Below are positions 42,351-51,407 of a DNA stretch of 64,000 nucleotides, in pieces. The translations under genes and the position numbers were made by a program. The stretch spans positions 309,501 to 373,500 of the forward strand of contig JAFKGI010000002.1 of the NCBI GenBank assembly GCA_017307785.1, given 5' to 3'. This DNA comes from Vulcanimicrobiota bacterium (GTDB lineage: Bacteria > Vulcanimicrobiota > Xenobia > Xenobiales > JADMJV01). The notes beneath the pieces are model-generated. The model was not told the origin of the DNA, searched no databases, and saw only the letters and a list, made by a program, of their open reading frames with translations. Numbering within the stretch: position 1 is the stretch's first letter; each line of letters opens with the position of its first letter.

Positions 42351-43544
42351 ATGCAGATGTTGTTGAAAGCCTTACGCGCTCAAATCGTCGAGGAGCGCCC
42401 CCTGTGGGTGGCGGAGTTGGCCGCTCTGCGCGGCGTGGACGAGTTCCAGGCCCTGGTTTCCGAGATCTTGCCCCTGCTCGACGCAATTCAGTGGCTGGAA
42501 CGCAAAGCCCAGAAAGTCTTGCGCAGCCGACGCCCGAGTTGGCGAGAGCAACCCCCCTGGATGATGGCGCACCGACTGGAAATTCATCGGCGGCCGCATG
42601 GCCACGTGCTGGTGGTGGGTCCGGGCAACTATCCGCTATTCCTGCCAGGCGTGCAGATGCTCCAGGCGCTGGTAGCCGGCAACACCGTCTCGGTAAAGCC
42701 GCAACAAGGTTGTGAAGCTCCCGTGCGCCGACTGGTGGAGGCCCTCTACTCTCTGGGAGTGCCCCGTCAACGCCTGACTTTGCTGCCCGGAGACATCGAC
42801 AGCGTCTACCGCGAACTGGAAAGCAGAGCCGACCTGGTCATCCTCACCGGTTCCCTGGAAACCGGCCGTAAGCTTCTGCCGGCTTGCGCCCAGAAGCCCG
42901 TGCCCGTGATCGCCGAACTATCGGGCCGCGATCTCGTGATCGTCGGGCCCGGAGCCGACCGCTATACGGTGGACAAAGCTCTGGAATGGAGCCGGGGACT
43001 GAACTTCGGTAACACCTGTATGTGCCCCCAGCGCGTCTGGCTGCCGAGCGGCTGGGAACTGGAAACAGCTCTGCCCACGCGCCACTATCAAGGGATTGAC
43101 CAGCTCCAGGATTGGTTGACTCAAGAAGAATACGGCCTGGGGATCAGCCTGTTCGGCCACCAGCAATGGGCTGACGACCTCCTCCCCCACTGTCGCAGCG
43201 GCTTTGTCACCATCAATGACATCGTGGCCCCCACCGCCGACCCGCGCGCTCCCTTTGGTGGGCGAGGTCTCTCCGGCTACGGAGTCACCCGCGGCGAAGA
43301 AGGCCTGCTGGCCATGACCTATCCTCAGGCCGTTTTCAGCAACCGCGGCCCGCGTTTCCACTTGTGGCCGCCGTCCGGTCGAGAACTGGCCTTGATGCAG
43401 GCCTATACCGACTTTCACCACGGCGGACTGTGGCGTCGCTGCCGCGCCAGCCTGGCCATGGGCTGGGCCTGGGCTCGATTGGTCTATCGCATCATACAGA
43501 TGCGAAAGGGTAGGCCACCCCGGCGGGGCGAAACAGGACGGTAA
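42351..43544 (+). CDS. Aldehyde dehydrogenase-family protein
   Basis: 397 residues from ATG 42351 (a GTG at 42318 is possible; neither has a good ribosome site). Conserved elements: VLVVGPGNYPLFLPGVQMLQ (NAD fold entry), AELSGRD with the general-base Glu, and GNTCMCPQRVW with the nucleophile in TC. PFGGRGLSGYG lies near the end. It is shorter than standard ALDHs (~480-500), with the N-terminal part trimmed. It ends with a short amphipathic/hydrophobic stretch (about 355-380) and a basic tail that may attach to membrane. The substrate is unknown; fatty aldehydes are plausible. The PilZ gene follows after one base. Confidence 0.8.
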   Translation: MQMLLKALRAQIVEERPLWVAELAALRGVDEFQALVSEILPLLDAIQWLERKAQKVLRSRRPSWREQPPWMMAHRLEIHRRPHGHVLVVGPGNYPLFLPGVQMLQALVAGNTVSVKPQQGCEAPVRRLVEALYSLGVPRQRLTLLPGDIDSVYRELESRADLVILTGSLETGRKLLPACAQKPVPVIAELSGRDLVIVGPGADRYTVDKALEWSRGLNFGNTCMCPQRVWLPSGWELETALPTRHYQGIDQLQDWLTQEEYGLGISLFGHQQWADDLLPHCRSGFVTINDIVAPTADPRAPFGGRGLSGYGVTRGEEGLLAMTYPQAVFSNRGPRFHLWPPSGRELALMQAYTDFHHGGLWRRCRASLAMGWAWARLVYRIIQMRKGRPPRRGETGR

Positions 43545-43545
43545 C

Positions 43546-44319
43546 GTGTTTTCCGGTTTATTAGAAGGCTTTAAGAATTTCTTTTCGGGCAAAGCGGGCG
43601 GGGGCGCCTCTCCGGAGAGCGCCGGCTTCCGCGAGCGTCGCAAACTCGTGCGCCTGCGTTGCGCCTATGAAGTCAAAGCCACCATCGGTGAGAAGAAGTT
43701 CAAGGCCACCATCGTCGACATCGGGGTCGAAGGGCTCAAACTACGCACGGGTCAGCACCTCAAGATCGGCGAGAAAGTCGTGCTCGCCCCTCCCGGCCAG
43801 GGAGTCTCGGTACAAGCGTTGCCGGTCGAAGGCAAAGTAGTCTGGATCAAGACCACCGATAAAAGCTACGCACGCCACGCCGGGCTGGTCTTCACTACCC
43901 GCAAGGAAGACCGCGCCAAAACCTGGGTCAGCATGTTCTTGAAAGAACTGGGCTTCAACCCTCGGATGATCTACACCAAGCGCCGTTTCATTCGGGCCGA
44001 CTGCTTTCTGGACGCTCGCTACCAGGCCAAACAGGTGGGCCGCGAGGTCACCGGTCGTGTCTACAACCTTGGGGTGGGCGGCATGTTGCTGGAGACAAAC
44101 TACGATCTGCCCACCGACGAGCCCACCGAAATGGAGTTCATCCCTCCGGAGAATCTGCCCGTGCTGCGCGTTCTCGGCTACCCGATCCAGGTGAAGAAGG
44201 AAGGGGTGGTGCGCCTGGTGGGACTGGAGTTTCGCGACCTGACCGCCCGCCAACTGGACGTGCTCGGCCAGTATCTCAAGTTGTTGCTCAAGAAGAACTT
44301 TAAAGACCAGGAAGCCTGA
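43546..44319 (+). CDS. Protein with two PilZ-type domains
   Basis: 257 residues. The first domain begins RERRKLVRLRCAYEV (about 26-40) and has DIGVEGLKL (about 59-67). The second begins KRRFIRADCFLDARY (about 146-160) with NLGVGGMLLE (about 173-182). RxxxR and (D/N)xSxxG are the c-di-GMP-binding elements of PilZ. Here Ser is replaced by Gly in both second motifs, so binding is likely weakened or altered. The start is GTG 43546. PilZ proteins usually tune motility, secretion or polysaccharide, fitting the many pseudopilin genes in the window. The stop is followed directly, in the same frame, by the PhoD gene. Confidence 0.82.
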   Translation: MFSGLLEGFKNFFSGKAGGGASPESAGFRERRKLVRLRCAYEVKATIGEKKFKATIVDIGVEGLKLRTGQHLKIGEKVVLAPPGQGVSVQALPVEGKVVWIKTTDKSYARHAGLVFTTRKEDRAKTWVSMFLKELGFNPRMIYTKRRFIRADCFLDARYQAKQVGREVTGRVYNLGVGGMLLETNYDLPTDEPTEMEFIPPENLPVLRVLGYPIQVKKEGVVRLVGLEFRDLTARQLDVLGQYLKLLLKKNFKDQEA

Positions 44320-44322
44320 GTC

Positions 44323-45738
44323 CTGAAACGGCGGACTTTTCTCGCCTCGACCGCCGCCCTGGCGGCGGCCCCCTGGGCGGCAGCCGAAGCGGCGGACTGG
44401 CCAGCCTGGGCCACAGTAGGCGACGTGAGTCCTGGCCGTGCTACCCTGGTAAGCCAGAACCGCGGCGGGGGCGTCATGCGAGTCACCTGGAGCGACGGCA
44501 AGACTTCCCATCAAGTTTCGGGACCGGCGCCCCAGGCAGAAACAGGCTGGACCAGTCGGGTCGAGTTGCTTCAGTTACCCCCGGGCCGGTCCATCGATTA
44601 CGAAGTCCGCTTTCCCGGTCGCTCGGTCAAGGGGCGCTTCCGCACCCCGCCCGCCCGCAGCGGCGCTCCGATTCGCTTCGCCTGGTCGGGCGACGTCTGC
44701 GGCCAGGGCTGGGGAATCGACGAAAGCCGCGGTGGCATGCAAAGCTTCGCCACTCTGGCTCGCCTGCAGCCGGACTTCTTCCTGCACAGCGGGGACAGCG
44801 TCTACGCCGACGATCCCCTGCCCGCCCAGAAGAAGATGGCCGACGGCAGTCTCTGGCGCAATCGCTTGATTCCGGAAAAGACGCGGCCGGCTGTGTCCCT
44901 GGACGACTACCGGGGACAGTATCGCTACAACCTCCTCGATCCGCACTACCGCGAGTTCCTGGCCAAAGTGCCGGTGGTGGTGCAGTGGGACGACCACGAA
45001 GTCCTCAACAACTGGGACGAAGCGCACCACTCCGCCTGGTCCTCTCACGCTCGCCAGGCCTTTCTGGAATACTGGCCGGTCACCGGACGCACCATCTACC
45101 GCAAGATATCCTACGGCCCGGACCTGGAACTGTTCGTGCTGGACTTGCGCACTTATCGTGCGGCTAACGGTCCCAATCGCCAACCGCAGCCGGGTCCCGA
45201 GACGGTCATGCTGGGCAAACAGCAGTTGGATTGGCTAAAAAAGGGCCTGAGTCAAAGTCGGGCACGCTGGAAATTCATTGCCGGCGAGATGCCCATCGCC
45301 ACCTACAACGAGAGCTTCGGCCTGGACAACTGGGGCAACGGCCCCGGCGGTCCTCTGGGTCGGGAGTGGGAGTTGGCCGACCTGCTCAGCTTCCTCAAGC
45401 AGCGAAAGGTCGAGAACGTCGTCTGGTTGTGTGCCGACGTCCACTATGCGGCGGCCCTTCACTACGATCCGAGCCGAGCCGTCTTCCGCGACTTCTCTCC
45501 CTTTTGGGAGTTCATCGCCGGTCCGCTCCACGCCGGCACCTTCCCCTCGCAAGAACACCCGCTGGATCCGACCTTCGGGGCCAAAATGGTCTTCGACAGC
45601 GTGACGCCAAAACTCAAACTCAACCGGCCGCCCAGCGAAGGCCTGCAGTTCTTCGGCCAGGTTCACATCGAGGGCAAGAAGTGCCGGGTCAGTCTGCATC
45701 GACAGGACGGAACCAGCCTGTTCTCCCAGACTTTATAG
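44323..45738 (+). CDS. phoD: Tat-exported PhoD-type alkaline phosphatase/phosphodiesterase (CTG start)
   Basis: 471 residues read from CTG 44323: (M)KRRTFLASTAALAAAPWAAA is a complete Tat signal with the twin-arginine. A later GTG (44425) would delete it. The metallophosphatase core has FAWSGDVCGQ, LHSGDSVYAD, QWDDHEVLNNWD and LCADVHYAAAL, the PhoD metal ligands. It should release phosphate from phosphomono/diesters outside the cytoplasm. There is no ATG/GTG/TTG between the PilZ stop (TGA 44317-44319) and the signal. The frame is the same as PilZ's, separated only by TGA-GTC, so start or readthrough deserves a look. AGGAAG lies ~10 nt before the CTG. Confidence 0.82.
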   Translation: MKRRTFLASTAALAAAPWAAAEAADWPAWATVGDVSPGRATLVSQNRGGGVMRVTWSDGKTSHQVSGPAPQAETGWTSRVELLQLPPGRSIDYEVRFPGRSVKGRFRTPPARSGAPIRFAWSGDVCGQGWGIDESRGGMQSFATLARLQPDFFLHSGDSVYADDPLPAQKKMADGSLWRNRLIPEKTRPAVSLDDYRGQYRYNLLDPHYREFLAKVPVVVQWDDHEVLNNWDEAHHSAWSSHARQAFLEYWPVTGRTIYRKISYGPDLELFVLDLRTYRAANGPNRQPQPGPETVMLGKQQLDWLKKGLSQSRARWKFIAGEMPIATYNESFGLDNWGNGPGGPLGREWELADLLSFLKQRKVENVVWLCADVHYAAALHYDPSRAVFRDFSPFWEFIAGPLHAGTFPSQEHPLDPTFGAKMVFDSVTPKLKLNRPPSEGLQFFGQVHIEGKKCRVSLHRQDGTSLFSQTL

Positions 45739-46116
45739 CTTGTCCCAGCCGTTGGGATTGAGCAACTCGTTGCCCGCCGTCAGGTAAAGCGTCACCTTGG
45801 AACCGGCCACCAGCGGCTGATATTGACCGCCGGGCCCGGCCCATCCCTGCGGCCGCTTGCCGGCCTTCCAGTAGGTACAGCGCAAGGTATCGCCGGCTTT
45901 CACCCCGGAACCCTTGGTCACACTCTGCACCTTGGCAGTGGCTTCGAAAACCGTCTTGGAGAAATCGCCGGGCGAATCCACCCGCAGTTCTTTCACCGAT
46001 ACGACCTGCGCCACCACGATCCGCGCACTCTGTTGCTGGCGGGCCTCGGCGGGAATCGGCGGCAACTCCGCCGCGACGGGGGCCAAGAAAAGGGCTAACA
46101 TCAAAAGTCTCTTCAT
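45733..46116 (-). CDS. Exported small protein of unknown function
   Basis: 127 residues with a signal peptide (MKRLLMLALFLAPVAA). The mature part is a single beta-rich domain with one Cys (about 79) and ends NPNGWDKL. Start ATG 46116 is chosen for the signal; an open frame upstream to 46194 has no meaning. The layout resembles small OB/beta-barrel exported proteins, but I recognise no family. Its 3' end overlaps the convergent PhoD gene by 6 nt. The signal peptidase gene lies just upstream on the same strand. Confidence 0.6.
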   Translation of the reverse strand: MKRLLMLALFLAPVAAELPPIPAEARQQQSARIVVAQVVSVKELRVDSPGDFSKTVFEATAKVQSVTKGSGVKAGDTLRCTYWKAGKRPQGWAGPGGQYQPLVAGSKVTLYLTAGNELLNPNGWDKL

Positions 46117-46156
46117 ACCGGGACCGTTCGCTCCGTGGAATGGTTCGCCTTGTGGG

Positions 46157-46684
46157 CTACAACTTACGCCAGTGATTGGGCGGAAAGGCCACAACCACGG
46201 CTTTGCCGGTCACGAAGTCGCGAGGAATGGTGCCCCAATAGCGACTGTCAAAGGAGTTCGAGCGATGGTCTCCCATCACAAAGAGACGTCCGGGAGCCAC
46301 CTGCACGGGGCCCCAGCTTTCGTGGGTAGCTTCCGCCCAGGGCTCCTCGAGAGTCTGGCCGTTGACGACTAGCTTTCCATCGCGCATTTCCAGCCGATCT
46401 CCACCGAGCCCCACTACCCGTTTGCAGAAGAGCTTGTCTCCCTCGGGCCCTGGGAAGCAGACCACATCTCCGCGCTGCACTCCCTGGACCATCGAGATAT
46501 GGCTCAGCCACACCCAGTCCCAGCTGCGAATGGTCTTTTCCATCGACCCGGTAGGTATCACGCACGGCCGACCGACCGCGGTGCAAAAGAGGAAAATGAG
46601 GGACATTTCCCTGAGTTGGCGGCCCCGTCCGGTGAGCCAACCGCAGAGCAAAGCAAGTCCAAAGACAATCGGCAGCAACAACAT
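46157..46684 (-). CDS. lepB: Signal peptidase I
   Basis: 175 residues. One N-terminal membrane helix (about 2-18, possibly a second at 27-38) is followed by the catalytic boxes. Box B is IPTGSMEKT with nucleophile Ser47, box D GDKLFCKRVVG with Lys88, and box E GDHRSNSFDSRYWG. This is the Ser/Lys protease that removes Sec and Tat signals on the outer face of the inner membrane. Start ATG 46684; the longer frame upstream overlaps the next gene and lacks sense. Compact size resembles Gram-positive and cyanobacterial enzymes. It sits downstream of a glycosyltransferase-like gene. Confidence 0.9.
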   Translation of the reverse strand: MLLLPIVFGLALLCGWLTGRGRQLREMSLIFLFCTAVGRPCVIPTGSMEKTIRSWDWVWLSHISMVQGVQRGDVVCFPGPEGDKLFCKRVVGLGGDRLEMRDGKLVVNGQTLEEPWAEATHESWGPVQVAPGRLFVMGDHRSNSFDSRYWGTIPRDFVTGKAVVVAFPPNHWRKL

Positions 46685-46731
46685 ACGGAAGCCCAACCGT
46701 GTCCCCGCCCCGGCGGTTCCGGCTGAACGGC

Positions 46732-47604
46732 TTACAGGTAGGCGGTGAGACCGGCGGCGACGGGCATGGCGGCCGGGGGGCGGCTGACGCCGGACTTCAA
46801 CCGAAGCCAGCGCACGTCCAACTCGCGATACATCCAGAACCAGAGCCGGCAAATCGGATCAAGCCACAGAGGCACGCGATTGGAGACCTTGTTGCGAGTG
46901 CGCAAGTAGGGAGTCGGAAAGAGACCCGAGACGTCGAGCTCTTCACAAGAAGGATCCAGTCCAGAGCGAGTTAGCAAAACCGTTAGAAGACTCTGATCGT
47001 AGCGATGATTCGCATTGCAACAGCCCTCCGGAACCAGAGCCTGAGGGTCCCAGGCCAGTTCACGCCACGACCGAACCACTTCCAGAGCGGTCGGGTGAGC
47101 CGGGTCGAAGGCGCAGGTGCAGGCCGAGCGAAAGCGGGCGCCTCGTTCAGGCTCCCCTGCCTTCAGATAGTCCAGCATCCCCGGATGAGTCCGATAGTCC
47201 ATGCGAGACCCACCACCGAACGGGCTCCACACGCCGTGCTTCCGCAAGTGCTGCCAAACCGGCTCGAGAGAACCGGTCACCACACAGGCGCTATCCAACC
47301 ACAGCAGCGGAGCCTCGCTCTCTTCCAGCACGCGCGCAATGAGAGTCGGCTTCCAGGCGAAGCTAGCCAGTTGATTCAGATGTTCCGGCCCATCACCCAG
47401 TTCCGGGTTGCGTAAATCAATCCAGGAAAATCGGTCGATCAGGTGTTGGCGTTGCGGCTTGCTCATGCCCAGGTCAAAGACGATGACCTGCAGGTCGGAA
47501 GCCTGTCCGCTCCGCTCCAAGCTCAACAACAACTGAAGAAGGCAACGGGAAAAAGCCCCATTTGCCGCGGTTACCAGCCGCTTTTTAAGAACGAGTGCGC
47601 TCAT
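46732..47604 (-). CDS. Probable glycosyltransferase-like protein (GT-A type)
   Basis: 290 residues, soluble except for a hydrophobic/aromatic stretch near 245-258. LQVIVFDLGMS (about 38-48) and LLWLDSACVV (about 99-108) resemble the nucleotide-sugar and D-x-D-like strands of GT8/DUF1647-type transferases. The metal-binding D-x-D is not intact (WLDSA). Six cysteines occur, four in two pairs (about 162/164 and 195/196). GGAGGACTTC before the ATG is a good ribosome site. Its product may modify cell-surface glycans. I hold the family assignment loosely. Confidence 0.5.
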   Translation of the reverse strand: MSALVLKKRLVTAANGAFSRCLLQLLLSLERSGQASDLQVIVFDLGMSKPQRQHLIDRFSWIDLRNPELGDGPEHLNQLASFAWKPTLIARVLEESEAPLLWLDSACVVTGSLEPVWQHLRKHGVWSPFGGGSRMDYRTHPGMLDYLKAGEPERGARFRSACTCAFDPAHPTALEVVRSWRELAWDPQALVPEGCCNANHRYDQSLLTVLLTRSGLDPSCEELDVSGLFPTPYLRTRNKVSNRVPLWLDPICRLWFWMYRELDVRWLRLKSGVSRPPAAMPVAAGLTAYL

Positions 47605-47654
47605 GAAGTCCTCCGGGACAAAATGGCTACCCTTACCTCACTCACACCATGCTC

Positions 47655-47673
47655 ATTTGGGATTAGCCCAAAT
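47655..47673. promoter_or_regulatory. Inverted repeat upstream of the glycosyltransferase-like gene
   Basis: ATTTGGG-ATTAG-CCCAAAT, perfect 7-bp arms, 51 nt upstream of ATG 47604 and in the 142-bp gap after the subtilase gene. No T-run follows, so an operator or leader hairpin is likelier than a terminator. Confidence 0.4.
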
Positions 47674-47746
47674 CTACCCTGCATGGATCTACTACCATTT
47701 AACTACACCCGAGCGAAAAAGTCGCCGGGCGAAAGTTGTATCTTTC

Positions 47747-48970
47747 CTAAAAAGTGCCTTTACGCATGTACTCTTCGGCAGCATGGAAGTCCAGCACGGG
47801 GGCACCGGCGCCCGGCACTTCGTGGGTCAGGCGGTTGTTCATCAAGTTGCGCATCTGGCCGGCGCTGGCGCCCGGGTGATTGCCGTGCAGGGTGGCCAGA
47901 GCACCGGCCACGCGGGGAGCGGAAAACGAAGTCCCGCCTACAGTCTTTCGATTCACGTCTCGACCGGTCGCCACACTTCCGCTCGCATAGACATCCACTG
48001 TGGGGTCCAGGTTACTGTAGCTTGCAAGTTTTTCTTGCAGGCCGCCCGCGCCACGAGTCCAGCTCGTGGCACCGACCGTGGTCACCTCGGAGTTGGCCAG
48101 GGGATTGTGAAAATCGCTGGCTACCGTCTGGGTGGCGTAACCTTTGGACTCCTTCTTCCAGAGCAGGGGTGTTGCCTGATCGTTGCCCGCCGAAACCACC
48201 ACCGAATTGTGCTGAGCCTGCAGGTCGCGAACGGATTGGTCGTAGCGCTTCTGCGCTTGCTTCACTTCAGGATGATTGAAGCCCGCTCGCGTGTCTTGCA
48301 AAACGGCATCGTGCAGACGCTTCAGTTCCGGGCCGGCGACCTTGGGGTCCTGACTGTGCAGCTTGCTCTGGTCGATCTTGTAAGCACTAAAAATGTTCTG
48401 ACTGAGATTCTGGTTGACAGAACCAGGGTGAGTCCCGTTGAACACGTCCTGCACGATGTTGTCCGCGACGCGCACCGGGGTCACGCCGTAGGAGACGTTC
48501 ACAGCCGAATCGTGCAGCCCCTTACCTTTCAGCTTGTTGAGGTCGCCGCTGACATCATTGAGCAGGTCGGCCGAGCGAAAGCGGGCAATATCGCGCACCG
48601 CCTGGCGAGTCGTGGCCGGGTCCTGCGGCCCCAGTCTGAGCAGGTCGCGAGCCTCAAAGTCGCGTGGATACTGGGGATTATCTGGACCGATATTCTCAGC
48701 AAAGACCTTCCCCCGGAAACCGTGTTCTTTGGCGGCGTAGGTACCGATATTGCCGTGGTCGGCCTTGTCCCACGAGTCCTGGAAGGTGTCCACGATGACC
48801 AGCGAGCCCGCCGGCGGGTTCTGAGGGACACCAGGCAGCCGGTCGCAGCCATCGCGGCGAGCTCGGTCCACGGGCGGAGGCGGCATGGGCGGCAGAGGTC
48901 CGCCAAAGCTGAAGGGTTGAGGCGGGAAGTTGCCGCCACCGAAGCCGGAGAATCCTACAGGTATTGCCAT
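47747..48970 (-). CDS. Subtilisin-like serine protease (S8)
   Basis: 407 residues. The catalytic triad is Asp61 (LVIVDTF), His72 (KADHGNIG) and Ser348 (GGTSFSAPRVAG), with oxyanion Asn263 in VSAGND. DTF and DHGN differ from the usual DTG and HGT, so it is a divergent S8. A ~100-residue helical insertion (about 120-250) separates His from the oxyanion Asn. There is no Sec signal. The start is MAIPVGFSGFGGG followed by Gly/Pro-rich low complexity, reminiscent of the other unusual N-termini here. No pro-domain is visible. The protease class is clear; activity and location are not. Confidence 0.82.
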   Translation of the reverse strand: MAIPVGFSGFGGGNFPPQPFSFGGPLPPMPPPPVDRARRDGCDRLPGVPQNPPAGSLVIVDTFQDSWDKADHGNIGTYAAKEHGFRGKVFAENIGPDNPQYPRDFEARDLLRLGPQDPATTRQAVRDIARFRSADLLNDVSGDLNKLKGKGLHDSAVNVSYGVTPVRVADNIVQDVFNGTHPGSVNQNLSQNIFSAYKIDQSKLHSQDPKVAGPELKRLHDAVLQDTRAGFNHPEVKQAQKRYDQSVRDLQAQHNSVVVSAGNDQATPLLWKKESKGYATQTVASDFHNPLANSEVTTVGATSWTRGAGGLQEKLASYSNLDPTVDVYASGSVATGRDVNRKTVGGTSFSAPRVAGALATLHGNHPGASAGQMRNLMNNRLTHEVPGAGAPVLDFHAAEEYMRKGTF

Positions 48971-49047
48971 ACCCTCAGTTTAGAGCAGGGACGTTGACCG
49001 GGCGTTAATCCACTGCTAACAGTTGTGACGATCTTTTCAGATTTGTT

Positions 49048-49356
49048 TCAGGACTGTTTTGGCCATTCCCGACCCGCGTTCTTGCCCAGCTTACGCAGGA
49101 TGGATTGCTCCAGGTCGATGCCGCTGACGCTGGCCAACTGCAGCAAATACAAGGCCACATCGGCCAGCTCGTCACCCAGTTCCTCAGGATTCGGCGGTCG
49201 CTCACTCCATTGAAAGTGCTCGAGCACCTCGCTGGCCTCCAGGACCAGCGAGATGGCCAGGTTCCGCGGAACCTGAGGACGGTGACTATCCTCCCGATAG
49301 AACCCCTTGGAGGCGACGAAGCGGTGCATCTCCTCGGTCAGTTCGGCAATGGTCAT
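49048..49356 (-). CDS. MazG-like nucleotide pyrophosphohydrolase
   Basis: 102 residues. LVLEASEVLEHFQW (about 37-50) and ELGDELADVALYLLQLA (about 58-74) provide the E-x-x-E and E-x-x-D metal ligands of the all-alpha NTP pyrophosphatase family. The small size and PRNLAISLVLEA context are close to dCTP/house-cleaning pyrophosphatases (DCTPP1/RS21-C6-like). It hydrolyses a (modified) dNTP to the monophosphate. Its ATG overlaps the stop of the S46 peptidase gene (ATGA), so it is the last gene of a three-gene operon. Confidence 0.88.
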   Translation of the reverse strand: MTIAELTEEMHRFVASKGFYREDSHRPQVPRNLAISLVLEASEVLEHFQWSERPPNPEELGDELADVALYLLQLASVSGIDLEQSILRKLGKNAGREWPKQS

Positions 49357-51407
49357 TTCCGCGGCCGGCGACCCGCTTTGAGTTCATCCACCACCCGTTC
49401 GGCTCCATAGATCCGGTCCAAGATGTGCAGCACCGCCGGTGAATGCACGGCCACGTGCCGCGCCTGCTGATCGGTATAGAGGAAGTTGCGGGTCAATCCG
49501 AAGCGATTGCGGTCAAAGTTGACCCCCACCACCTCAGCCTGGCGGTTGATGACGGGCGAGCCCGAGTTACCGCCGATGGTGTCGGCCGTGCTCACGAAGT
49601 CGTAGGTCATCTGCGGATCCACGGATTTCTCGCGATTCCACCAACGCTTGGGCAGACGGAACGGCTCCTCGTTGTTGTGCAGGCGAGCATTGGCGAAAAG
49701 CTGGCCCAAAGTAGTGGCCCAGGGAATGGCGCGACCGGCTTCCTGATAACCCGACACCTTGCCGTAAGCCAGACGCAGCGTAAAAGTGGCGTCGGGAGCC
49801 AGGTCTTTACCCTGGACGGCAAACTGTGAGCGGGCGATCTGAGCATAAGCGCCCAGTTCCGGCTCCACCACTTCCAGTTCGTAGCGTCGGCGCACCCGGC
49901 GCGAAGCCTCGTCGATGGCGAAAGCCAGATCGATCAACGGATCATTCTGGGCTTTGAGTTCCGCCGCGGTCATCTCCTTGTAGCGCTTACGTCCACCGAG
50001 CCGAGGCACGGAACTGGAACGAATGAGCTCATTGGCGCGAGCTTCCGGACTCTTGCCGGCCAACAACATCTGCACGGTCGGATTCTCGCCGCCCAGCACC
50101 TCGGCCGCGAAGCTGAGAGAAGCAGTCAGTTCGGCAACTTCCAGGTCCGGATAAATCTCGGCCGGCGAGAGCACTTCTTGCCAGAGAGACTCCTGATTGG
50201 ACTCGCGATACTCACGCAGACGCTCGCCGTTGGCCTTGCTCTTCTCCTGGCTCCAGCGAGCCAGGTGACGCGCAAATTCAAAAGCCGTTCCCTGCACGCC
50301 CAGGCGCTGTTCCAACAGGTAGTACTCCTTCTCATACTGAGAAAGCGAACTTTGGGCTTTGACGATGGCCTCATAAGCGGGCCCGGCTTGAGCGGACGCC
50401 TGGCGGTGACCATTTTCGCGCTGCTGCTTGATGCCCATCAAACCGTGGTCGAGCAAGCCCTCATACTGGCCGGTATAAGCCTTGCGACCGTTGGCCACCG
50501 AGTAAAGCTCGGCCTGCGCCTGACGGCGCTGCTCCGGACCCCGCTGCGAGTAGAGGCGCAAGCACATTTCTTCGCTGCGTAGCGCCGCCAGACGAAAAGG
50601 TAGAGTCTGGTCGCGTAGATGCTCGAGACGAGCCATGGTCTCCAGGCGATTGGTGCGCCCCGGATGTCCGGTCACAAACACCAGGTCACCCGGCTTCGTC
50701 CCCTGCGGCTTCCACTTCATGTATGGGTTCCCGTGCAGAGGCTTGTTGTTCTCGTAAATGCGGAAAAAGCAGACATCGAAGTCATAGCGCGGATACTCGA
50801 AGTTGTCCGCATCACCGCCATAGAAAGCCGCGGCTTGCTCGGGCGCCATCACCAGACGCACGTCGGTGTACTTCTTGTAGCGATACAAGTGATAGGCTCC
50901 GCCCAGGTAGAGCGTGACCACGTCGCAGCGCAGGCCCGTCTTCTCGCTTTCGCTCTTTTCCAGAGCGGCCATAAAACCGCGCCGAGCGTTGGCCCCTTCC
51001 TCAACGCTCATGCCGGGCTTCACGCTGCCCTCCACTTGCGCGGTGATGTCCTCGATCGACTGGAGCACGTTCAGCTCCAGGTCGGGACATTTGGCTTCGT
51101 CCGCCATGCTGGCGGCATAGAAGCCCTGCTGCACCAGGTCTTTACCGGGCTTGCTCAGCTTCTGTAAAGAATCGGAACCGATGTGGTGATTGGTCACCAC
51201 CAGACCGTCCTCGCTCACGAACGCACCCGAACCACCATTGTTGAAGCGCACGCAGCTCTTCATCACGTGGTCCAACCACGAGTCGGTCAGCTCAAAGCCG
51301 TAGTCCTTGCGCAACCGCTCCGAGGGAGCCTGATTGAAAAGCCACATTCCCTCGTCGGCGGCCACCGGGGCCAAGAGGGCCAGAAACAGGGCGGCTCGTT
51401 TAATCAC
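49353..51407 (-). CDS. S46-family dipeptidyl peptidase (DPP7/DPP11-like)
   Basis: 684 residues with a signal peptide (MIKRAALFLALLAPVAA). VVTNHHIGSDS (about 70-80) holds the catalytic His. TIGGNSGSPVINRQAEVVG (about 610-630) holds the catalytic Ser, and GVNFDRNR follows. These enzymes release dipeptides from the N-terminus of oligopeptides in the periplasm and are typical of peptide-feeding bacteria. The residue that sets P1 specificity (Gly versus Arg before the Ser motif) cannot be assigned without alignment. The GTG start overlaps the glyoxalase stop by 8 nt. Confidence 0.9.
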   Translation of the reverse strand: MIKRAALFLALLAPVAADEGMWLFNQAPSERLRKDYGFELTDSWLDHVMKSCVRFNNGGSGAFVSEDGLVVTNHHIGSDSLQKLSKPGKDLVQQGFYAASMADEAKCPDLELNVLQSIEDITAQVEGSVKPGMSVEEGANARRGFMAALEKSESEKTGLRCDVVTLYLGGAYHLYRYKKYTDVRLVMAPEQAAAFYGGDADNFEYPRYDFDVCFFRIYENNKPLHGNPYMKWKPQGTKPGDLVFVTGHPGRTNRLETMARLEHLRDQTLPFRLAALRSEEMCLRLYSQRGPEQRRQAQAELYSVANGRKAYTGQYEGLLDHGLMGIKQQRENGHRQASAQAGPAYEAIVKAQSSLSQYEKEYYLLEQRLGVQGTAFEFARHLARWSQEKSKANGERLREYRESNQESLWQEVLSPAEIYPDLEVAELTASLSFAAEVLGGENPTVQMLLAGKSPEARANELIRSSSVPRLGGRKRYKEMTAAELKAQNDPLIDLAFAIDEASRRVRRRYELEVVEPELGAYAQIARSQFAVQGKDLAPDATFTLRLAYGKVSGYQEAGRAIPWATTLGQLFANARLHNNEEPFRLPKRWWNREKSVDPQMTYDFVSTADTIGGNSGSPVINRQAEVVGVNFDRNRFGLTRNFLYTDQQARHVAVHSPAVLHILDRIYGAERVVDELKAGRRPRK

